Shown here piece by piece: positions 61,722-64,000 of a stretch of DNA of 64,000 nt (positions are counted from its first letter, which is position 1; every line of letters begins with the position of its first letter). The position numbers and the translations under genes are program-made. Source of the stretch: Prochlorococcus sp. AG-402-K10 (GTDB lineage: Bacteria; Cyanobacteriota; Cyanobacteriia; PCC-6307; Cyanobiaceae). The notes beneath the pieces were generated by a model that was given only the letters and a program-made list of their open reading frames with translations, did not search any database and was not told the DNA's origin. The DNA lies in assembly GCA_003216835.1 (NCBI GenBank), contig QCIF01000006.1, positions 1 through 64,000 of the forward strand, written 5' to 3'.

Positions 61722-64000
61722 TTGGATCACACACTTGTTATTGTTGAAAGTCCCACCAAAGCGAAAACTATAAGAAAGTTTTTGCCTTCTAATTATGAAG
61801 TTCTTGCTTCAATGGGGCACGTTAGAGATCTTCCAAAAGGAGCTGCTGAAATCCCTGCTGCGGTTAAAAAGGAAAAATGGTCAAGGATAGGAGTTAATAC
61901 AACAGAAGATTTTGAACCACTTTATATTGTTCCAAAAGATAAGAAAAAGGTTGTTAAAGAGTTAAAAGATGCATTAAAAGGTGCGACCCAATTATTACTT
62001 GCAACTGATGAAGATAGAGAGGGAGAAAGTATTAGCTGGCATCTTATGCAAATACTTAAGCCTAAAATTCCAACTAAGAGAATGGTTTTTCACGAAATTA
62101 CGAAAAAGGCAATTAATAAAGCTTTAGATCAAACTAGAGAAATTGATATGGAACTTGTTCAAGCTCAAGAAACTAGAAGAATCTTGGACAGGCTTTTTGG
62201 ATATGAATTATCTCCACTACTTTGGAAGAAAGTAGCCCCCCGATTATCTGCTGGTCGTGTTCAATCAGTCTCTGTAAGATTGCTTGTCAGAAGAGAGAGA
62301 GAAAGAAGATCTTTTAAAAAAGCAAGTTATTGGGGAATTAAAGCTTCTTTAGTAAAAGATAATATTACTTTCGAAACTAAATTATTTAGCTTAAACGGTC
62401 AAAGAATTTCTAATGGTTCCGATTTTGATGAACAGACAGGTAAATTAAAACAAGGAAATAAATCTTTAATAATTGGAGAAGAAAAAGTCAATGATTTATT
62501 GATGACTTTGTCTTCGGAGGATTGGTTAGTCTCAAAAATCGAGAAAAAACCATCTACTCGTAAACCAGTACCTCCATTTACAACTAGTACATTGCAACAA
62601 GAAGCAAACAGGAAGCTTCGTTTATCTGCAAGAGAAACTATGAGATGTGCTCAAGGGCTATATGAGAGAGGTTTTATAACATATATGAGAACTGATTCAG
62701 TTCATCTATCCGAACAAGCCATAAAAGCTGCTAGAGAATGCGTCAGCTCAAAGTATGGGAAAGAATATTTATCTAACTCACCAAGACAATTTAGTTCAAC
62801 TGCAAGAAATGCTCAAGAAGCACACGAAGCTATTAGGCCTGCAGGTGAGGTCTTTAAAACACCAAAGGAAACCAACCTAACTGGTAGAGACTTATCTCTT
62901 TACGATTTAATTTGGAAAAGAACTGTAGCTAGTCAAATGGCGGAAGCTAAGTTAACAATGATCAATGCTGAAATTAGTGTAGGGGATTCTTTATTTAAAT
63001 CAAGCGGGAAAAGTATTGATTTCGCAGGATTCTTTAGAGCTTATGTCGAGGGAAGCGATGACCCAAGTTCATCCCTTGAACAACAAGAAATTATTCTTCC
63101 AAACTTAACAACTGGAACATGCCTTGAGCTTGTTAATAAGGAATCTACTTTTCATGAAACTAAACCACCTGCAAGATATACAGAGGCTGCATTAGTTAAA
63201 GTCCTCGAAAAAGAGGGGATTGGGAGGCCTTCTACCTATGCAAGCATTATTGGAACAATTGTGGATAGAGGTTATGCGAATCTATCTTCCAATACTTTAG
63301 CTCCAACCTTTACTGCTTTTGCTGTTACTGCTCTATTAGAAGAACATTTTCCTGATCTAGTTGATACTACTTTTACTGCAAAAATGGAATCTTCTTTGGA
63401 TGAAATATCATCAGGTAATCTTGAGTGGCTTCCATACCTTGAGACATTTTATAAGGGTAAAAATGGGCTGGAGGTGAAAGTTCAGAAAACCGAGGGTGAT
63501 ATTGATGGTAAAGCTTATAGACAAGTTGATTTTGAAGACCTTCCTTGCGTAGTCAGAATAGGCTCTAACGGACCTTGGCTAGAGGGTACAAAAATTGATG
63601 AATCTGGTAATGAAATTCAGGCTAAAGGTAATCTTCCAATGGATATTACTCCTGGAGATTTAGACATAAAGCAAGTTGATCAAATTTTAAGTGGCCCATC
63701 AGATCTTGGAACCGATCCAAAAACTGGGGAAAAAGTCTTTTTAAGATTTGGACCTTATGGACCTTACGTACAGTTGGGGAATAATGATGATGATAAAGCT
63801 AAACCAAGAAGAGCTTCATTACCCAAAGAGTTGAAAACTGATAATCTAACTCTAGATGATGCTCTAGTACTTTTAAGTTTGCCTAGATTGTTAGGAGTTC
63901 ATCCTGAAGGAGGTGTTGTTGAAGCGGATAGAGGTAGATTTGGTCCATACATTAAGTGGATAAAAAATGAAAACGAGGCTGAAAACAGGTCTTTAAAAAA
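61722..64000 (+). CDS. topA: DNA topoisomerase I, 3' end outside window
   Basis: TTG start (LVIVESPTKAKTIRKFL), open to the window end, about 759 codons seen. TOPRIM domain with ATDEDREGESI (DxDxE-type metal site); the catalytic tyrosine is in ERGFITYMRTDSVH near residue 321; AHEAIRPA and EKEGIGRPSTYASII follow. The C-terminal repeats begin with RFGPYGPYVQLG and RGRFGPYIKW. It relaxes negative supercoils. The reading frame shows no interruption. Confidence 0.97.
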   Translation, partial: MDHTLVIVESPTKAKTIRKFLPSNYEVLASMGHVRDLPKGAAEIPAAVKKEKWSRIGVNTTEDFEPLYIVPKDKKKVVKELKDALKGATQLLLATDEDREGESISWHLMQILKPKIPTKRMVFHEITKKAINKALDQTREIDMELVQAQETRRILDRLFGYELSPLLWKKVAPRLSAGRVQSVSVRLLVRRERERRSFKKASYWGIKASLVKDNITFETKLFSLNGQRISNGSDFDEQTGKLKQGNKSLIIGEEKVNDLLMTLSSEDWLVSKIEKKPSTRKPVPPFTTSTLQQEANRKLRLSARETMRCAQGLYERGFITYMRTDSVHLSEQAIKAARECVSSKYGKEYLSNSPRQFSSTARNAQEAHEAIRPAGEVFKTPKETNLTGRDLSLYDLIWKRTVASQMAEAKLTMINAEISVGDSLFKSSGKSIDFAGFFRAYVEGSDDPSSSLEQQEIILPNLTTGTCLELVNKESTFHETKPPARYTEAALVKVLEKEGIGRPSTYASIIGTIVDRGYANLSSNTLAPTFTAFAVTALLEEHFPDLVDTTFTAKMESSLDEISSGNLEWLPYLETFYKGKNGLEVKVQKTEGDIDGKAYRQVDFEDLPCVVRIGSNGPWLEGTKIDESGNEIQAKGNLPMDITPGDLDIKQVDQILSGPSDLGTDPKTGEKVFLRFGPYGPYVQLGNNDDDKAKPRRASLPKELKTDNLTLDDALVLLSLPRLLGVHPEGGVVEADRGRFGPYIKWIKNENEAENRSLK

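Overview
The window looks like a piece of a high-light-adapted Prochlorococcus chromosome. The evidence is the very AT-rich sequence, dense short-spaced genes, many GTG/TTG starts, a run of core cyanobacterial genes (ndhB, chlG, pipX-pipY, sepF, lrtA, a plastid-type pyruvate dehydrogenase E2, the acyl-ACP synthetase type AMP ligase) and families confined to or typical of marine picocyanobacteria (DUF3104, DUF1651, Nif11, DUF1823, DUF2862, DUF4278). Strain and clade are inferred from recalled families, not from a search. No rRNA, CRISPR array, insertion sequence, integrase or phage gene was seen.

Region 1 (about 1-18.2 kb) is accessory-like. Small uncharacterised genes, several below 60 codons, sit in long AT-rich spacers among a few recognisable genes: a GNAT acetyltransferase cut by the window edge, tatA, a PrxQ/Bcp peroxiredoxin, a CPBP membrane protease, a proline iminopeptidase, a tenA-thiD thiamine-salvage pair and a SIMPL-domain protein. 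It also holds decayed-looking pieces: an HLIP-like fragment, an ORF broken by an in-frame TGA and a possible outer-membrane barrel tail. At about 10.66-11.01 kb a structured, non-coding, strongly terminated segment is the best candidate here for an unassigned RNA gene. An operon at 15.3-16.4 kb encodes a membrane protein and two lipoproteins whose genes begin with the same bases, and it ends in a good terminator.

Region 2 (18.4-64 kb) is core-like. Two tRNAs (Thr-GGT, Tyr-GTA) mark its start. Then come aroQ-miaE-cobI-DUF1823-der-ecfT-pipX-pipY-sepF-proC on the plus strand. They face a minus-strand block of glycosyltransferase, recO, a deoC-like gene and lrtA. Next are lipB, an acyl-ACP synthetase, a YlqD-like gene, pdhC and queA (plus), then cysK, two Cys/Met-metabolism PLP genes and rpsD (minus). 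After these are yidD, a glutaredoxin-like gene, murE and an SDR (plus), a C-DES-like lyase, an ArsM-like methyltransferase, a DUF4278 gene and nfu (mostly minus), and then mqo, lepA and a lone DppC-type permease. The last part has trmH, a DCC-family gene, a clearly broken TIGR03643-type gene, rsmB, a class A PBP, chlG, hisF, menG/ubiE, a DUF721 gene, birA, a LolD-like ATPase, ndhB and topA, which runs off the window.

Functional threads are nitrogen/PII signalling (pipX, pipY), sulfur and methionine metabolism (cysK, two transsulfuration-type enzymes, the C-DES-like lyase), envelope and division (sepF, murE, PBP1, YidD), photosynthetic membranes (chlG, ndhB, mqo, menG) and translation (lepA, rpsD, lrtA, trmH, rsmB, miaE, queA, der). 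I found no large undescribed multi-gene system. The observations most worth following are the unassigned RNA, the DeoC-like protein lacking its Schiff-base lysine, the two stop-interrupted genes, the leader and promoter of the DUF4278 gene, and a set of very small membrane proteins.
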